Positions 37,350 to 45,640 of a stretch of DNA of 64,000 bases are shown in pieces. The translations under genes and the position numbers were made by a program. The stretch's first letter is position 1. Each line of letters starts with the position of its first letter. The DNA comes from Roseateles asaccharophilus (GTDB lineage: Bacteria; Pseudomonadota; Gammaproteobacteria; Burkholderiales; Burkholderiaceae_C). Below the pieces are notes generated by a model. That model did not search any database and had not been told where the DNA came from. It saw only the letters and a list, made by a program, of their open reading frames with translations. Location of the stretch: contig NZ_SNXE01000013.1 in NCBI RefSeq assembly GCF_004362405.1, positions 20,049 to 84,048 of the forward strand. Direction: 5' to 3'.

Positions 37350-38570
37350 TCAGGCCTTGACCTTGAAGGCGTCGGCGTACTTGGCGGGATCCTTGCCGTC
37401 CCAGACCACGCCGTCGATCAGCTTGGAGCTGCGCAGCATCTCCTTGGGCACATTGATCTTGAGCTGGCTGGCGGCCTGCTTGTAGAGCTCGATCTGGTTG
37501 ATCTGGCGGGCCACGCCCAGATAGTCGGGGTGTTCCTTGAGCAGGCCCCAGCGCTTGTGCTGGGTGAGGAACCACATGCCGTCGGACAGGTAGGGGAAGT
37601 TGACCGCACCGTCGTTGAAGAACTTCATGTGGTCGGGGTCGTCCCAGGTCTTGCCCAGGCCGTTCTGGTAGCGGCCCAGGATGCGCTGGTTGATCGCATC
37701 CACGCCGGTGTTCACATAGCTCTTCTCGGCGATGGTCTCGGCCATCTTCAGCTTGTTGGACAGGCTGGCATCGATCCAGCGGCTGGCCTCCAGCACGGCC
37801 ATGATCACGGCGCGCGCGGTATTGGGGTGCTTCTTGACGAAGTCCGCCGTGCTGCCCAACACCTTCTCGGGATGGTCTTTCCAGACCTCCTGCGTGGTCG
37901 CCGCGGTGATGCCAATGCCGTCCATGATGGCGCGGTGGTTCCAGGGTTCACCCACGCAGAAGCCGTCCATATTGCCCACCCGCATATTTGCCACCATCTG
38001 CGGCGGGGGCACGGTGATGACCTTGGCATCCTTCATGGGGTTCACGCCCACGCTGGCCAGCCAGTAGTACAGCCACATGGCGTGGGTGCCGGTGGGGAAG
38101 GTCTGGGCGAAGGTGTATTCACGCTTCTCGCTGGCCATGAGCTTGGCCAGCGAGGCACCGTTCACCGCGCCCTTGTCCGCCAGCTTCTTGGACAGGGTGA
38201 TGGCCTGACCGTTGTTGTTCAGGGTCATGAGCACGGCCATGTCCTTCTTGGGCCCGCCCAGGCCCAGGTGCACGCCGTAGACCAGGCCGTAGAGCACATG
38301 GGCCATGTCCAGCTCGCCGTTGACCAGCTTGTCGCGCACGCCGGCCCAGGAAGCCTCCTTGGTCGGCACGATCTTGACGCCGTACTTCTTGTCGAAGCCC
38401 AGCACCGAGGCCATGACCACCGAGGCGCAGTCGGTCAGCGGGATGAAGCCGATGCGCACCTCCTCCTTCTCGGGCTTGTCCGAGCCGGAGGCCCAGACAT
38501 GCGGCGCCACCAGGCTGCTGCCCACCGCGGCCGCACCGCCCATCAGCAGCTTGCGTCGTTCCTCGCTCAT
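37350..38570 (-). CDS. nrtA: Nitrate-binding protein of the ABC transporter
   Basis: A 406-residue periplasmic binding protein of the NrtA/CmpA family. The N-terminus, SEERRKLLMGGAAAVGSS, looks like a Tat signal (twin Arg followed by a hydrophobic stretch ending in AxA-like residues). Binding-site regions include FIPLTDCASVVMASVLG, TFAQTFPTGTHAMWLYYWLA and GFCVGEPWNHRAI. The ATG at 38570 is preceded by AGAAGGA. It is the first gene of the nitrate operon. Its presumed mRNA leader carries the ANTAR hairpins and terminator. Confidence 0.93.
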   Translation of the reverse strand: MSEERRKLLMGGAAAVGSSLVAPHVWASGSDKPEKEEVRIGFIPLTDCASVVMASVLGFDKKYGVKIVPTKEASWAGVRDKLVNGELDMAHVLYGLVYGVHLGLGGPKKDMAVLMTLNNNGQAITLSKKLADKGAVNGASLAKLMASEKREYTFAQTFPTGTHAMWLYYWLASVGVNPMKDAKVITVPPPQMVANMRVGNMDGFCVGEPWNHRAIMDGIGITAATTQEVWKDHPEKVLGSTADFVKKHPNTARAVIMAVLEASRWIDASLSNKLKMAETIAEKSYVNTGVDAINQRILGRYQNGLGKTWDDPDHMKFFNDGAVNFPYLSDGMWFLTQHKRWGLLKEHPDYLGVARQINQIELYKQAASQLKINVPKEMLRSSKLIDGVVWDGKDPAKYADAFKVKA

Positions 38571-38636
38571 CAATCCTTCTCCCCGCGTCTTGCCGTCCAA
38601 CATGCCGATCTCCAGCGTCGAAAGCCAATGAAAAAG

Positions 38637-38693
38637 GGCGCCCGATCCCACCCTCCAGCGCGGCAGCCGCGGCAGGAAGATGGATCGGACGCC
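38637..38693 (-). terminator. Leader intrinsic terminator of the nitrate operon
   Basis: Read on the minus strand, GGCGTCCGATCC (38693-38682) pairs with GGATCGGGCGCC (38648-38637), giving a 12-bp stem with one G-U pair. The loop of 33 nt can fold further. One C and then TTTTT (38635-38631) follow. The 5' arm shares the bases GTCC with the second ANTAR hairpin, so the two structures exclude each other. The terminator ends about 60 nt before the nrtA ATG. Confidence 0.8.
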
Positions 38694-38741
38694 TTTGTCC
38701 TAGAACCTGTTCAGAGCGAGACCCACGCCATTGCGGGCCTC
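38687..38741 (-). promoter_or_regulatory. Dual hexaloop ANTAR-target RNA (antiterminator)
   Basis: On the minus strand there are two stem-loops with six-base loops. The first (38741-38718) has a 9-bp stem GAGGCCCGC/GTGGGTCTC and loop AATGGC. The second (38700-38687) has a short GGAC/GTCC stem and loop AAAGGC. Both loops have A at position 1 and G at position 4, the published signature of RNA bound by ANTAR-domain antiterminators. A 17-nt linker separates them. The second stem overlaps the terminator's 5' arm. Confidence 0.78.
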
Positions 38742-38752
38742 AGACCAGCTTT

Positions 38753-38768
38753 AGCGAGAAGCGTGCCA
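38753..38768 (-). promoter_or_regulatory. Sigma-54 promoter of the nitrate operon
   Basis: On the minus strand TGGCACGCTTCTCGCT fits the sigma-54 consensus TGGCACG-N4-TTGC(A/T) with one mismatch and exact GG-N10-GC spacing. The expected start point, about 38742, falls one base before the first ANTAR hairpin, which strongly supports the assignment. Upstream half-sites GCACC and GGTGC exist but not with the canonical NtrC spacing. Confidence 0.75.
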
Positions 38769-38844
38769 GCGCTTTTCCGGCCGGTCTGGCGGTTTTGCGC
38801 ACCGCCGGCAGGCGGGACGGCCTCATCTTGGTGCGGGCGCCGCC

Positions 38845-39486
38845 TCAGGATGGGCGCAGCAGCTGATGTGCCTCGATCACGCGCTCGGCGACCACGGCCA
38901 GCGGCTCACCACGATCCATGGCCAGGCGCCGCAGGCGCTTGTAGGCCGCATCCTCGTCCAGGCCCTGCTCGCTCATCAGAATGCCCTTGGCGCGCTCGAT
39001 GCTCTTGCGCCCGCTCAGCTGGGCCTGGGCCTTGTTCAGCTCCTGGCGCAGGGCCAGGTCTTGCTCGAAGCGGGCAATCGCCACCTGCAGCACCGGCGCC
39101 AGCCGTGACGGCTGCAAGCCCGCCACCACATAGGCACTCACCCCGGCCTGCAGGGCCCGCCGCATGGGGTCGTCCGCCGCATCCTCGGAGAACACCACCA
39201 CCGGCCGCGGCATCTGGCTGTTGAGCAGGGCGAGGTTCTCCACCGTGTCCCGGGTGGGGGACTCGCTGTCCACGATCACCACATCGGGCTTGAGGCGCAG
39301 CACGCAATCGTGGATCAAGGTGGCGGAGTCGATCACACCCACCACCTCGCAGCCCTGGCGGGTGAGCTCCTGCCGGATCAGCTCCACCCGGTGCGCGCCG
39401 TCGTCGATCAGGAGCACGCGCAAGCCCGCCGCGCCGGGCTGGGCCGGGCTGTAAGCAGGGGGCGACGGGCTGGAGGGCTGGAGCAT
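38845..39486 (-). CDS. nasT: ANTAR-domain response regulator, NasT-like antiterminator
   Basis: A protein of about 213 residues. The first two-thirds is a receiver-like domain (LRVLLIDDGAHRVELIRQEL, VVIVDSESPTRDT) that keeps the acidic pocket but lacks the usual Lys-Pro near its end. The C-terminus is an ANTAR RNA-binding domain (RKSIERAKGILMSEQGLDED, then AAYKRLRRLAMDRGEPL). NasT frees the nitrate operon from leader termination. The start is uncertain: ATG at 39486 or 39516, or GTG at 39540, none with a clear ribosome binding site. No NasS sensor gene is next to it. Confidence 0.87.
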   Translation of the reverse strand: MLQPSSPSPPAYSPAQPGAAGLRVLLIDDGAHRVELIRQELTRQGCEVVGVIDSATLIHDCVLRLKPDVVIVDSESPTRDTVENLALLNSQMPRPVVVFSEDAADDPMRRALQAGVSAYVVAGLQPSRLAPVLQVAIARFEQDLALRQELNKAQAQLSGRKSIERAKGILMSEQGLDEDAAYKRLRRLAMDRGEPLAVVAERVIEAHQLLRPS

Positions 39487-39551
39487 GGGCAGGGGCGGCA
39501 GACGGTCTGCCCTCATCGCGCAAAAAGCATGCCGCCCCACCCGGACTTGAT

Positions 39552-39573
39552 TTGACGTTTACGTAAACGTCAA
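39552..39573. promoter_or_regulatory. Perfect 22-bp palindrome upstream of icmF
   Basis: Two 11-bp arms, TTGACGTTTAC and its exact reverse complement, meet at TAC|GTA. The site is 86 bp before the icmF start, between icmF and the divergent nasT. The sequence agrees with the site beside the LiuR-like merR gene (9885-9906) at 18 of 22 positions and has the look of a LiuR operator. Confidence 0.75.
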
Positions 39574-39658
39574 TCAAACCCTAGAATCCAGCCATCCCTG
39601 CTGATAGAAAGACAGCGTGGCCGCGGCCGCCCCGAGCCGACCACGCAGGAGACAAGCC

Positions 39659-42600
39659 ATGACCGATCTGTCCGCCGAGTACAAAGCCCTGGCCGAGTAC
39701 CGCCCCGCCAACAAGGTGCGCTTCGTGACGGCCGCCAGCCTGTTTGACGGCCATGACGCCGCGATCAACATCATGCGGCGCATCCTGCAGAGCATGGGGG
39801 CCGAGGTCATCCACCTGGGCCACAACCGCTCGGTGGACGAGGTGGTGAACGCCGCGCTGCAGGAAGACGTGCAGGGCATTGCCATCAGCAGCTACCAGGG
39901 TGGCCATGTCGAGTACTTCAAGTACATGGTGGAGCTGCTGCGCGCGCGCGGCGGCGAGAACATCCAGGTCTTCGGCGGCGGCGGCGGCGTGATCGTGCCG
40001 GCCGAGATCCGCGATCTGCATGAACACGGCGTGCGCATCTACAGCCCCGAGGACGGCCAGCGCATGGGCCTGCAAGGCATGATCGGCGAGATGGTCATGC
40101 GCTGCGACCGCGATCTCTCCGAGGCCGCGCCGCAGTCGCTGGACGCCATCCGCGGCCATGGCCAGGATGCCTGGCGCGCCCTGGCCCGCCTGATCACGGC
40201 GCTGGAAAACGGCAAGGCCGATGCGGGGCTTGTGGCCGCGCTGCAGGCCGCGGCCCAGCAGATCAAGACGCCGGTGCTGGGCATCACCGGCACCGGCGGC
40301 GCGGGCAAGAGCAGCCTCACCGACGAGCTGATCCGCCGTCTGCGCCTGGACCAGGGCGACGCGCTGCGCGTGGCCGTGATCTCCATCGACCCCTCGCGCC
40401 GCAAGAGTGGCGGCGCCCTGCTGGGCGACCGCATCCGCATGAACGCCATCAGCCCTTGGCAGAACGGCGCCCGCGTCTTCATGCGCAGCCTGGCCACGCG
40501 CGACTTCGGCAGCGAGATCTCCCAGGCTCTGCCCGATGTGGTGGCCGCGGCCAAGGTGGCGGGCTTTGACCTGGTGATCGTGGAGACCTCGGGCATCGGC
40601 CAGGGCGACGCCGCCATCGTGCCGCATGTGGATGTGCCCATGTATGTGATGACGCCCGAGTTCGGCGCCGCCAGCCAGCTCGAGAAGATCGATATGCTGG
40701 ACTTCGCCGAGTTCGTGGCCATCAACAAGTTCGACCGCAAGGGCGCGCTGGACGCGCTGCGCGATGTGGCCAAGCAGGTGCAGCGCAACAAGGAGGCCTG
40801 GGGCAAGCGGCCCGAGGAGATGCCGGTCTTCGGCACCATGGCCAGCCGCTTCAATGACGACGGCGTCACCGCGCTCTACCAGGCCCTGAAAGCCCGCCTG
40901 GCCGAGCTGGGTCTGAACGTTGCCGAGGGCCGCCTGCCCGCGGTGCAGACCCGCCACAGCACGCACCAGACCCCTATCGTGCCGGCCGCGCGCGTGCGCT
41001 ACCTGGCCGAGATCAGCGACACCGTGCGTGGCTACAAGAAGTCGGCCCGCGCCCAGGCCCGCCTCGCGCGCGAGGCCCAGCAGCTGCGCGCTTCTATTGC
41101 CATGCTGCAGGCCGACAACCCGTCCAAGGCGGGTGCGGTCGGCGCCCTGGGTGAGCTGGCCCAGGCCCGCGAGCTGCAGCTGCTGCCCGCCAATGCCCAG
41201 CTGCTGGCGCAGTGGCCGGATATGCAGAAGGCCTATGCCGGCGACGAGTACGTGGTGAAGATCCGCGACAAGGAGATCCGCACCAGCCTGATCCACACCA
41301 GCCTCTCCGGCACCAAGATCCGCAAGGTGGTGCTGCCGCAGTACGAGTGCCATGGCGAGCTGCTCAAGTGGCTGCTGCTGGAAAACGTGCCGGGCAGCTT
41401 CCCCTACACGGCCGGCGTCTTCGCCTTCAAGCGCGAGGGCGAGGATCCCACCCGCATGTTCGCCGGCGAGGGCGATGCCTTCCGCACCAACCGCCGCTTC
41501 AAGCTGGTCAGCGAGGGCATGCCGGCCAAGCGCCTGTCCACCGCCTTCGACTCGGTCACGCTCTACGGCGCTGACCCCGACCCGCGGCCGGACATCTACG
41601 GCAAGGTGGGCAACTCCGGCGTGTCCATCGCCACGCTGGAAGACATGAAGGTGCTGTACGACGGCTTCGACCTCTGCAGCCCCACGACCAGCGTGTCCAT
41701 GACCATCAACGGGCCGGCGCCCACCATCCTGGCGATGTTCATGAACACCGCCATCGACCAGCAGCTGGACAAGTTCCGCGCCGACAACGGCCGCGCCCCC
41801 ACGGCCGACGAGGCCGCCAAGATCCGGGACTGGGTGCTGGCCAATGTGCGCGGCACCGTGCAGGCCGACATCCTGAAGGAAGACCAGGGCCAGAACACCT
41901 GCATCTTCTCCACCGAGTTCTCGCTCAAGGTGATGGGCGATATCGCCGAGTACTTCGTGCACCACAATGTGCGCAACTTCTACTCGGTGAGCATCTCCGG
42001 CTATCACATCGCCGAGGCGGGCGCCAACCCCATCAGCCAGCTGGCGCTGACGCTGTCCAACGGCTTCACCTTTGTGGAGGCCTATCTGGCGCGCGGCATG
42101 CACATCGACGACTTCGCGCCCAATCTGAGCTTCTTCTTCAGCAACGGCATGGACCCGGAGTACACCGTGCTGGGCCGCGTGGCGCGCCGCATCTGGGCCG
42201 TGGCCATGCGCGACAAGTACGGCGCCAACGAGCGCTCGCAAAAGCTGAAGTACCACATCCAAACCTCGGGCCGCAGCCTGCACGCCCAGGAAATCGCCTT
42301 CAACGACATCCGCACCACCCTGCAGGCCCTGATCGCGATCTACGACAACTGCAACAGCCTGCACACCAACGCCTACGACGAGGCCATCACCACGCCTACC
42401 GAGGAGAGCGTGCGCCGCGCCATGGCCATCCAGCTCATCATCAACCGCGAATGGGGCCTGGCCAAGAACGAGAACCCCAGCCAGGGCGCCTTCATCATCG
42501 AGGAGCTGACCGAGCTGGTGGAAGAGGCGGTGCTGCAGGAGTTCGAGCGCATTGCCGAGCGCGGCGGCGTGCTGGGCGCCATGGAGACCGGCTACCAGCG

Positions 42601-42949
42601 TGGCCGCATCCAGGAGGAAAGCCTGCACTACGAGATGCTCAAGCACACCGGCGAGTACCCCATCATCGGCGTCAACACCTTCCGCAACCCGCATGGCGAC
42701 CCGGTGCCCGAGCACATCGAACTGGCCCGCTCCACCGAGGAAGAAAAGCAAAGTCAGCTCAGCCGCCTGGCCGACTTCCACCAGCGCCACGCGGCCGACG
42801 GCCCGGCCATGCTGCAGCGCCTGCAGCAGGCCGTGATCGAGAACCGCAATGTTTTCGAGGTGCTGATGGACGCGGTGCGCGTCTGCTCCCTGGGTCAGAT
42901 CACCAGCGCCCTGTTCGAGGTGGGCGGCCAGTACCGCCGCAGCATGTAA
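39659..42949 (+). CDS. icmF: Fused isobutyryl-CoA mutase IcmF
   Basis: A 1096-residue adenosylcobalamin enzyme that interconverts isobutyryl-CoA and n-butyryl-CoA; family members also act on isovaleryl/pivalyl-CoA. Domains in order: B12-binding ([15 protein letters not shown]; the base-off DxHxxN/G motif), a MeaI-type P-loop GTPase chaperone ([17 protein letters not shown], then [17 protein letters not shown]), and the mutase barrel ([20 protein letters not shown]). The GTPase between the two mutase parts is diagnostic for IcmF over methylmalonyl-CoA mutase. AGGAG precedes the ATG at 39659. It is likely regulated through the 39552-39573 palindrome. Confidence 0.95.
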   Translation: MTDLSAEYKALAEYRPANKVRFVTAASLFDGHDAAINIMRRILQSMGAEVIHLGHNRSVDEVVNAALQEDVQGIAISSYQGGHVEYFKYMVELLRARGGENIQVFGGGGGVIVPAEIRDLHEHGVRIYSPEDGQRMGLQGMIGEMVMRCDRDLSEAAPQSLDAIRGHGQDAWRALARLITALENGKADAGLVAALQAAAQQIKTPVLGITGTGGAGKSSLTDELIRRLRLDQGDALRVAVISIDPSRRKSGGALLGDRIRMNAISPWQNGARVFMRSLATRDFGSEISQALPDVVAAAKVAGFDLVIVETSGIGQGDAAIVPHVDVPMYVMTPEFGAASQLEKIDMLDFAEFVAINKFDRKGALDALRDVAKQVQRNKEAWGKRPEEMPVFGTMASRFNDDGVTALYQALKARLAELGLNVAEGRLPAVQTRHSTHQTPIVPAARVRYLAEISDTVRGYKKSARAQARLAREAQQLRASIAMLQADNPSKAGAVGALGELAQARELQLLPANAQLLAQWPDMQKAYAGDEYVVKIRDKEIRTSLIHTSLSGTKIRKVVLPQYECHGELLKWLLLENVPGSFPYTAGVFAFKREGEDPTRMFAGEGDAFRTNRRFKLVSEGMPAKRLSTAFDSVTLYGADPDPRPDIYGKVGNSGVSIATLEDMKVLYDGFDLCSPTTSVSMTINGPAPTILAMFMNTAIDQQLDKFRADNGRAPTADEAAKIRDWVLANVRGTVQADILKEDQGQNTCIFSTEFSLKVMGDIAEYFVHHNVRNFYSVSISGYHIAEAGANPISQLALTLSNGFTFVEAYLARGMHIDDFAPNLSFFFSNGMDPEYTVLGRVARRIWAVAMRDKYGANERSQKLKYHIQTSGRSLHAQEIAFNDIRTTLQALIAIYDNCNSLHTNAYDEAITTPTEESVRRAMAIQLIINREWGLAKNENPSQGAFIIEELTELVEEAVLQEFERIAERGGVLGAMETGYQRGRIQEESLHYEMLKHTGEYPIIGVNTFRNPHGDPVPEHIELARSTEEEKQSQLSRLADFHQRHAADGPAMLQRLQQAVIENRNVFEVLMDAVRVCSLGQITSALFEVGGQYRRSM

Positions 42950-43432
42950 TCAGGCCGGGCGCTGAAAGCCGCCCTCCACCCAGGCCGTGGCGCTGGCGCG
43001 GCTGAGCTTGTAGTTCGGCCGCACCTTGACCTGGGCCAGGACCTCGTCCTCGCCCGGGGCGCGGGCACTCAGCAGGGCATAGGGCTCCAGCTCATCGGGC
43101 ACGATGTCCAGGCAGACCTCCAGCACCTGCTCGCCCACATGCACGCGCAGGCTCTGGTGCAGCTGGGCATGCAGCTGCTGCTCATGGCGGCGCAGCACCT
43201 CGGAGGCCGTCTTCACCAGGGTGTTGAAGGCATTCACATCCAGTGGCTTGGGGTTCTTCTTGTCCCGCCCCATGGTCCAGGGCCCCACCAGGGCCGGCTC
43301 GCTCTCGCCCGCCAGGGTCATGGCCACGGCCCAGCCCTCGTCGTCCTCGTTCTTGATCACGCGCGCGGTCCAGCGCTCGTCCTGCCAGAGGCGAGCTTCC
43401 TGGATGATGGGGCGGTCGTCGGCGTCGGACAT
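42950..43432 (-). CDS. Conserved hypothetical protein
   Basis: A 160-residue soluble protein with no recognised domain. It is acidic at the start (MSDADDRPIIQEARLWQDER) and has a conserved-looking core, WAVAMTLAGESEPALVGPWTMGRDKKNPKPLD, in two parts. The codon use matches its neighbours and the frame stays open, so it looks like a genuine gene. The ATG at 43432 is the best start; the longer frame would run into the divergent gene. Its stop touches the icmF stop (TAATCA). Confidence 0.6.
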   Translation of the reverse strand: MSDADDRPIIQEARLWQDERWTARVIKNEDDEGWAVAMTLAGESEPALVGPWTMGRDKKNPKPLDVNAFNTLVKTASEVLRRHEQQLHAQLHQSLRVHVGEQVLEVCLDIVPDELEPYALLSARAPGEDEVLAQVKVRPNYKLSRASATAWVEGGFQRPA

Positions 43433-43536
43433 GGCAGGGCAGTCGGTGAACAGGGCGCGCAGCATACGCCATTGGCGCCGCAGGCAATGCCCCCGCGCCT
43501 GCGCCGGCTGGCCGGGCGTGGGCAGAATCCGCGCCC

Positions 43537-44601
43537 ATGGATTCAATCTCCCAAATCGCCCTGGGTGCCGCCGTCAGCGTGGCCGTCATGGGCCGCCGCA
43601 CGGCCTTGTGGAAAGCCGCCCTCTGGGGTGCCGCCTGCGGCACCCTGCCCGATCTGGATGCCCTGATCGACCATGGTGACGCGCTCAGCAATATGGTGCT
43701 GCACCGGGCGGACAGCCATGCCCTGTTCTGGCTCAGCCTGCTGGCGGCCCCGCTGGGCACGAGCTTCGCCTGGCTGCTGGGTGAGCGTCAGCACTTGCGC
43801 CGCTGGGTGCTCGCCACCTGGCTGACCCTGATCACCCACCCGCTGCTGGACTGGATGACCATCTACGGCACCCAGCTCTTGCGCCCCTTCTCCAGCGAGC
43901 CGCTGGGCCTGGGCAGCATCTTTATCATCGACCCGCTCTACACCCTGCCCCTCTTGATCGGCACCGGGGTGGCCCTGCGCAACGGCGCCCATGCGCTGCG
44001 CTGGAACGCGCTGGGCCTGCTGCTGTCCTGCGCCTACCTGGCCTGGAGCGCCCTGGCCCAGCAGCATGTGAGCCGCCTGGCGCGCGAGCAGCTGGCCGAG
44101 CACAAGGTCCAGGCCCTGCTGGTCACGCCCAGCCCCTTCAACACCGTGCTGTGGCGCATCGTGGCCCTGACGCCCGAGGGCTATCTGGAAGGCTTCCATT
44201 CCCTGCTGGACGCGCCCGGTCCGCTGCGCTTCCAGTCCTATTCGCGCGGCGCCGAGCTCCAGGAGGCCTTGCGTGACCACGCCCCGGTCCAGACCCTCAG
44301 CCGTTTCAGCGACGGCTTCATCAAGCTGGAGCGCGACGCGGCCGGCCTGGTGCGCATCAGCGATCTGCGCATGGGCCAGGAACCGCACTATGTCTTCAGC
44401 TTTGTGGTGGCCCGCGAGACGCCGCAAGGTCTGGAACGCCTGGAGAGCGCCGAGGCCGCGGGCGCGCGCGGCGATGTGCGCGCCGGCCTGGCCTGGCTCT
44501 GGCAGCGGGCCGGCGGCGATGTCGAGGCTCAGCCGCCGCACGAGAGCGCCAGGGTGATGCAGCCGCGGGCTGTACAAGCCGCCGGCCAGCCTGCACCATA
44601 G
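43537..44601 (+). CDS. YdjM/DUF457-type membrane metal-dependent hydrolase
   Basis: A 354-residue protein. It begins MDSISQIALGAAVSVAVMG and has several membrane helices in the first 170 residues. Conserved His/Asp motifs fit the DUF457 (phospholipase-C-like membrane hydrolase) family: GTLPDLDALIDHGDALSNMVLHRADSH in parts, then THPLLDWMTIYGTQLL. The C-terminal half (about 180-340) is soluble and less conserved. The substrate is unknown. A -10-like CAGAAT lies 8 bp before the ATG and no Shine-Dalgarno is visible. Confidence 0.78.
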   Translation: MDSISQIALGAAVSVAVMGRRTALWKAALWGAACGTLPDLDALIDHGDALSNMVLHRADSHALFWLSLLAAPLGTSFAWLLGERQHLRRWVLATWLTLITHPLLDWMTIYGTQLLRPFSSEPLGLGSIFIIDPLYTLPLLIGTGVALRNGAHALRWNALGLLLSCAYLAWSALAQQHVSRLAREQLAEHKVQALLVTPSPFNTVLWRIVALTPEGYLEGFHSLLDAPGPLRFQSYSRGAELQEALRDHAPVQTLSRFSDGFIKLERDAAGLVRISDLRMGQEPHYVFSFVVARETPQGLERLESAEAAGARGDVRAGLAWLWQRAGGDVEAQPPHESARVMQPRAVQAAGQPAP

Positions 44602-44628
44602 GCAGACCCATCTGCCAAGGAGTACCAC

Positions 44629-44994
44629 ATGGCCTGGATGTCTGAACTCTTGCCCCGCGAGGCCGAGCTTGAGCCCCTGCCCTGGGAAGGCGAATATGTG
44701 CACCCAGAGGCACAGGACGATACAGCCCTCCTGATCGATGTGCGCTCCTACGCGGAGTTCATGAATGGACACCTGCCGGGGGCACATTGCCTGCCGCTAC
44801 CGCGGCTGGCGCAAGAAGTGCTGCAGCGCGTGCCCGACCGGGAAACACCCGTCCTGCTGTACTGCGCCACGGGCGCTCGGGCCGAGCAGGCGCTGAGCCT
44901 GCTGCGCCAACTGGGCTATCACGCGGTTCGAAACGGCGGCTGCGCCCTCGATCTGGCCCGCCGCCGCGGGGTGCAGCTGCAGCGCGGTCTCTGA
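44629..44994 (+). CDS. Rhodanese-like sulfurtransferase domain protein
   Basis: A 121-residue single-domain rhodanese. LLIDVRSYAEFMNGHLPGAH is the CH2A motif and LLYCATGARAEQA holds the catalytic Cys in a CxTGxRA loop, close to the GlpE/PspE type. It has no signal peptide, so it is cytoplasmic. It may handle persulfide sulfur; the partner is unknown. Confidence 0.85.
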   Translation: MAWMSELLPREAELEPLPWEGEYVHPEAQDDTALLIDVRSYAEFMNGHLPGAHCLPLPRLAQEVLQRVPDRETPVLLYCATGARAEQALSLLRQLGYHAVRNGGCALDLARRRGVQLQRGL

Positions 44995-45081
44995 GCTCGT
45001 GGGGCGAGCGAGCCGCGGCCCTGCGCCGCGCCCTCGGCGCTTGCGTTATGGTCGGGGCCCGAGTTGCTTCTTGATCACCGC

Positions 45082-45606
45082 ATGAATTCAAGCGCCCGCC
45101 TCAAGTCCCTGTGCGCCTCATCGGCCTGGCGTCCGGCAGCCCTGGGCTGCACCCTGCTGGCAGGCCTGGGCCTGCTGGCGGCCTGCGTGCGGGCCGAGCC
45201 CATCGGCGAGGTGGATACGGTCTTCAAATGGATAGGCCCCGACCACAAGATCGTGGTCGATGCCTATGACGACCCCAAGGTGCAGGGCGTGACCTGCTTT
45301 GTCTCGCGCGCCAAGACCGGCGGCATCAAGGGCGCCCTGGGCCTGGCCGAGGACAAGAGCGAAGCCTCCATCGCCTGCCGCCAGGTGGGCCCCATCGTGA
45401 TCGAGAGAGCCCTGCCCAAGCAGGAAGAGGTGTTCAGCGAACGCACCTCCCTGGTGTTCAAGCGCCTGCGCATCGTGCGCATGGTGGACCCCAAGCGCAA
45501 CACCCTGGTCTATCTGACCTATTCGGAGCGCCTGATCGAAGGCTCGCCCCAGAACAGCGTGACCGCGGTGCCGGTGGACCGCGCCACGCCCATCCCGCTC
45601 AAGTAG
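45082..45606 (+). CDS. creA: CreA family protein
   Basis: A 174-residue exported protein. The CreA domain is clear ([60 protein letters not shown]). Its function is unknown. The signal sequence ends [12 protein letters not shown], which reads as a lipobox (LAAC), so it may be a lipoprotein, whereas E. coli CreA is thought to be periplasmic. The ATG at 45082 is preferred over one at 45064. Confidence 0.85.
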   Translation: MNSSARLKSLCASSAWRPAALGCTLLAGLGLLAACVRAEPIGEVDTVFKWIGPDHKIVVDAYDDPKVQGVTCFVSRAKTGGIKGALGLAEDKSEASIACRQVGPIVIERALPKQEEVFSERTSLVFKRLRIVRMVDPKRNTLVYLTYSERLIEGSPQNSVTAVPVDRATPIPLK

Positions 45607-45640
45607 CGCGCGCTTCACGGGGGCGGTTCACAATGGCCCC

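Noticed and set aside
38790..38835. NtrC binding site upstream of the nitrate promoter
   Set aside because: Half-sites GCACC and GGTGC are present, but they are separated by about 25 bp instead of the canonical 6-7 bp, so I do not call it.
39581..42790. 1069-codon open frame on the minus strand opposite icmF
   Set aside because: Its composition is typical of antisense shadows (Val/His/Gly/Ala-rich), no motif is recognised, and icmF on the plus strand is unambiguous.
45000..45063. Copy of the structured intergenic repeat before creA
   Set aside because: The segment is GC-rich with GCGCCGCGCC-like words, but it lacks the conserved CCCCTACGCGCTGCG start and the CCGGC-AGA-GCCGG stem.
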